A stretch of DNA of 64,000 nt from Hymenobacter rigui (lineage in GTDB: Bacteria > Bacteroidota > Bacteroidia > Cytophagales > Hymenobacteraceae): NCBI RefSeq assembly GCF_003944715.1, contig NZ_RWIT01000008.1, positions 62,001 to 126,000 of the forward strand, read 5' to 3'. The notes beneath the pieces were generated by a model. The model was not told where the DNA came from. It did not search any database and was given only the letters and a program-made list of their open reading frames with translations. Positions 62,132-64,000 of the stretch are shown piece by piece. The first letter of the stretch is position 1, and each line of letters starts with the position of its first letter. The translations under genes and the position numbers were made by a program.

Positions 62132-62682
62132 AAACGGATTTACTGTCAGGGCGTGAGCAAGCCAGCACGCAGCCTCCTGGTTGATACGGAAAACAGCAGG
62201 TTTCCGCTGAGGCCGCTTTTGAATCGGGCTGGCGTACGTTTTGGTACGGTCTCCAGCACCGGCAGGGAAGCAAAGGTAGCGAGCAGGGGGGGAGCTGAAT
62301 TGTGGCTGCAAGCGTAAACATTCAGGTGCGTCCCGCAGAGCGCGCCGGCACCCGCTAGTTGTCATAGCGTACGGGAAAATCCACTGAAACAGCCCGTACG
62401 CGGATGAGACAAAGCCCAAAGAATGTATACAGCTGGGTTTAGCTGGTCGCCTGTACCTACACCGAGGTGGCGGGGGCACACCAGCTGCCCGCGTCCAGGT
62501 CTTAGCGTGTTGACTGTTTTGTTTTCTGAGAGCACCCCGTTCACTGATGGGCTTGCCCGCCCGTTGCATGGGGGCGTTCCCGTCAACCCGTTGTAGGCGG
62601 GTATACAGCGAAAGTCTTGGCCACCCGGCTGGGGCTTTCGCTACCAAGGCACCCATTCACCCTGCCGCTCGCCCGGTAGCGG
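62132..62682. other. 551-bp spacer with transposon end and stem-loops
   Basis: No gene supported. It holds a full-length Tn3-like repeat (62501-62538), a 9-bp inverted repeat GCGTACGGG/CCCGTACGC (62367-62375 with 62393-62401) and a stem-loop AGCGAAAG/CTTTCGCT (62607-62614 with 62635-62642). Confidence 0.5.
62501..62538 (+). repeat. 38-bp Tn3-family terminal inverted repeat
   Basis: The stretch begins CTTAGCGTGTTGACTG and ends TTTTCTGAGAGCACCCC. Read in reverse complement it starts GGGGTGCTCTCAGAAAAC and ends ACACGCTAAG: exactly 38 bp with the family's GGGG outer end, CTCAGAAAAC block and ACGCTAAG inner end. Orientation places the element to the left of it. I saw no matching 5-bp duplication with the 59126 end. 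Confidence 0.7.
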
Positions 62683-63201
62683 CTACGGGTTTCCCTCTGA
62701 CCGGGCGAGCTGCGCTCGTAACTGACTTACCTCTTGCTCCAGGGCCAAATTGCGGAAAGTGACCTTGACTTCTAAGTCTTCATACGCCCGGGTGAGCTGC
62801 TCCACGAGCGCTTTATACGCGCTCACGTCCGTGATCGTCCCAATGAAGCGCTGGGCCTGCGTCCGGTCCGCGTTGAAAAAGGCTTTGCCCGTCGCCCGTA
62901 CCCAATGGGCTGGACCGCTTTCCTGCCAGCGCGTACGGTACTCAATGTCATATGTGCCGGCACCCGCCGGATCCAATGCCCGCTCAACGGCAGCATGCGT
63001 GTGCGCGCGATCCTCCGGGTGCACACCATTGAGAAAATCCTCGTAGGTGACGACGGCCGTCACGGGTAGACCGAAAATGCGTTTGCACTGATCGGACCAG
63101 ATGAGGCTACCGGTCAGGGGATTAAAATCCCAGGTGCCCACCCCCGCCGCATCCACGGCGGTTTGCAGGCGTTCAATATCCGACGATTGCATACGGAGCA
63201 A
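62683..63201 (-). CDS. PAS-domain protein without an output domain
   Basis: 172 residues (or 169 from the ATG at 63192). One PAS_3-type domain fills residues about 8-130 (DAAGVGTWDFNPLTGSLIWS, FNADRTQAQRFIGTITDVSA), followed by a coiled coil (YEDLEVKVTFRNLALEQEVS) that stops at once. In relatives this coil usually leads to a kinase or guanylate-cyclase domain. The gene may be a genuine single-domain sensor, or the front part of a kinase cut off by the rearranged DNA just downstream. It starts 3 bp after the stop of the next gene. Confidence 0.75.
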   Translation of the reverse strand: MLRMQSSDIERLQTAVDAAGVGTWDFNPLTGSLIWSDQCKRIFGLPVTAVVTYEDFLNGVHPEDRAHTHAAVERALDPAGAGTYDIEYRTRWQESGPAHWVRATGKAFFNADRTQAQRFIGTITDVSAYKALVEQLTRAYEDLEVKVTFRNLALEQEVSQLRAQLARSEGNP

Positions 63202-63204
63202 GGG

Positions 63205-63564
63205 TTAGGGTTGCGTTAAAACCAATTCCAGGCCGGACTGGAAATACAGCACCAGGGCTTGGTAAAGTCCATCGGTGGAGCGGCGAAGGCGCGTGATCAA
63301 CGCGCGCACGGTCTCACCGCCTACACTGAATTCCAAGTAGGGGCGACTGAGCAGCGGATCACGCGTCACGCACCAGTCACCGGAAAGGGGCGTACCAAGC
63401 GTATCCAATCGCAGGCCTTCTTCGTGCAGATGCAGGTGGGTAGCTTGCGCTAACGGAGCGGTCTGAGGAGCGCTGTGCAACGCGCGACTTTCTACCCGCC
63501 ACGTGCCGGCCAGGTATGCATCGGGGAACTGCTGCAAGTTCAGATCAACCAAGGAGTACGACAT
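63205..63564 (-). CDS. small protein of unknown function, co-transcribed with the PAS protein
   Basis: 119 residues from the ATG at 63564 (MSYSLVDLNLQQFPDAYLAG); 39 codons upstream are open but not protein-like. Alternating hydrophobic strands (HLHLHEEGLRLDTLG, RPYLEFSVGGETVRALIT, LYQALVLYFQSGLELVLTQP) suggest a small beta-barrel, lipocalin-like, without a signal peptide. I do not recognise it. Only 3 bp separate it from the PAS gene, so the products may work together. Confidence 0.65.
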   Translation of the reverse strand: MSYSLVDLNLQQFPDAYLAGTWRVESRALHSAPQTAPLAQATHLHLHEEGLRLDTLGTPLSGDWCVTRDPLLSRPYLEFSVGGETVRALITRLRRSTDGLYQALVLYFQSGLELVLTQP

Positions 63565-63744
63565 AGAAGGGAGCTTGGGCGAAGCAAGGTCGTAAAAGTA
63601 GGCATATCGCCTTATGTAATGCAGCGCTAAACGCCATTCAGGACGGCTGCATGTTACGCAACGTCTTCTAACTGCAGGCATACGCGGCCTTGGTGCAGTT
63701 GCCTGCAGCTGTGGCAGGTGCCGCAGTCGGCAGCCGTCACGTTG

Positions 63745-64000
63745 CTACACCTGCTGCTGGCTCAACCACGCCAGGGCCAGGGCTTCATCCTCGAAATACT
63801 GGTAGGTCATCGGCAAGCCCTTCACTTGGTTAGTAATAATGGTGGTGGCCAGGCGCGCAAAGACGTTCTTAGCCGACAGCACGGCCCCAAAGCAGTATCC
63901 GCCTTGCATAATTGCGACCGGTAGCCACTGCTGCAGCACGTACGCCTGCTCCTGCGCAGTGAACGGCTCCATCTCCCGTTGATCAATAAAGGCTTTACAC
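63745..64000 (-). CDS. partial STAS/SpoIIAA-like protein (5' end outside window)
   Basis: The frame stays open to the window edge (AFIDQREMEPFTAQEQAYVL), so the ATG at 63972 is probably internal. Visible parts, QQWLPVAIMQGGYCFGAVLS, AKNVFARLATTIITNQVKG and YQYFEDEALALAWL, match the C-terminal two-thirds of small Bacteroidota STAS-like proteins of about 130-150 residues. Such proteins often accompany PAS or histidine-kinase genes, as here. Function unknown. Confidence 0.6.
   Translation of the reverse strand, partial: CKAFIDQREMEPFTAQEQAYVLQQWLPVAIMQGGYCFGAVLSAKNVFARLATTIITNQVKGLPMTYQYFEDEALALAWLSQQQV

Noticed and set aside
59126..62538. A complete, active Tn3 transposon
   Set aside because: No transposase or resolvase lies between the two ends, the left repeat lacks its inner half, and the flanking five bases do not match (TATTA versus GTTCA).
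62607..62642. Intrinsic terminator for the PAS gene
   Set aside because: AGCGAAAG/CTTTCGCT forms a stem, but there is no T-run on the relevant strand.
62132..62656. N-terminal extension of the multi-PAS kinase
   Set aside because: Open by chance: it reads through a Tn3-type repeat and stem-loops and has no domain character; the ATG at 62131 fits the first PAS module.

Overview
The window reads as chromosomal DNA of a high-GC Bacteroidota, most like Hymenobacter or a close relative. The evidence is SusC/SusD pairs, DUF4369-type TlpA proteins, a type IX secretion C-terminal sorting domain, TAnnTTTG promoter boxes, LytTR and NarL-type two-component systems, and high GC with long antisense shadow ORFs. 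No rRNA, tRNA or CRISPR array was seen.

Layout. 1-3.4 kb: the end of a TPR-like protein, a decayed DinB-family gene, a TlpA-like thioredoxin and an SsuD-like flavin monooxygenase. 3.4-16.5 kb is the most interesting block. An APC permease and the SsuD-like enzyme are read leftward from one promoter. Facing right is a good promoter and a SAM-I riboswitch, followed by SusC, SusD, an ATP-grasp ligase, an SfnG-like flavin monooxygenase, an M14 carboxypeptidase, a small beta-carbonic anhydrase and a BshB1-type PIG-L deacetylase, closed by a strong terminator. I read this as a SAM-repressed organosulfur scavenging locus: outer-membrane uptake, hydrolysis or ligation, and flavin-dependent release of sulfur. 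The substrate is unknown.

16.5-28.2 kb: a MocR regulator, a DJ-1/PfpI protein, a lipoprotein, a TetR regulator with a palindrome at its start, then a carbohydrate group (GH13, GH92, AraC-type regulator, GH127). 28.4-33.7 kb: a 1633-residue mosaic surface protein with a T9SS sorting domain, plus a frameshifted remnant of a related gene. 34-38 kb: a NarL-type two-component pair and a serine hydrolase. 38.3-44 kb: an RND efflux operon (adaptor, pump, TolC-like channel) with a palindrome upstream. 44-45 kb is decayed DNA (catalase-family and IS110-like fragments).

45-56.4 kb: a second TlpA protein, a serine hydrolase, a lipoprotein, M28 and S41 peptidases separated by an alpha/beta-hydrolase remnant, a LytTR/LytS pair and a putative barrel protein. 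56.4-64 kb is a decay and transposition zone: a frameshifted membrane protein, an IS5-family element flanked by CTAG, a frameshifted cytosolic-type gene, rearranged Tn3 transposase pieces, and a multi-PAS histidine kinase plus response regulator lying between Tn3-like inverted-repeat sequences. The window ends in a PAS protein, an unknown small protein and a partial STAS-like gene.
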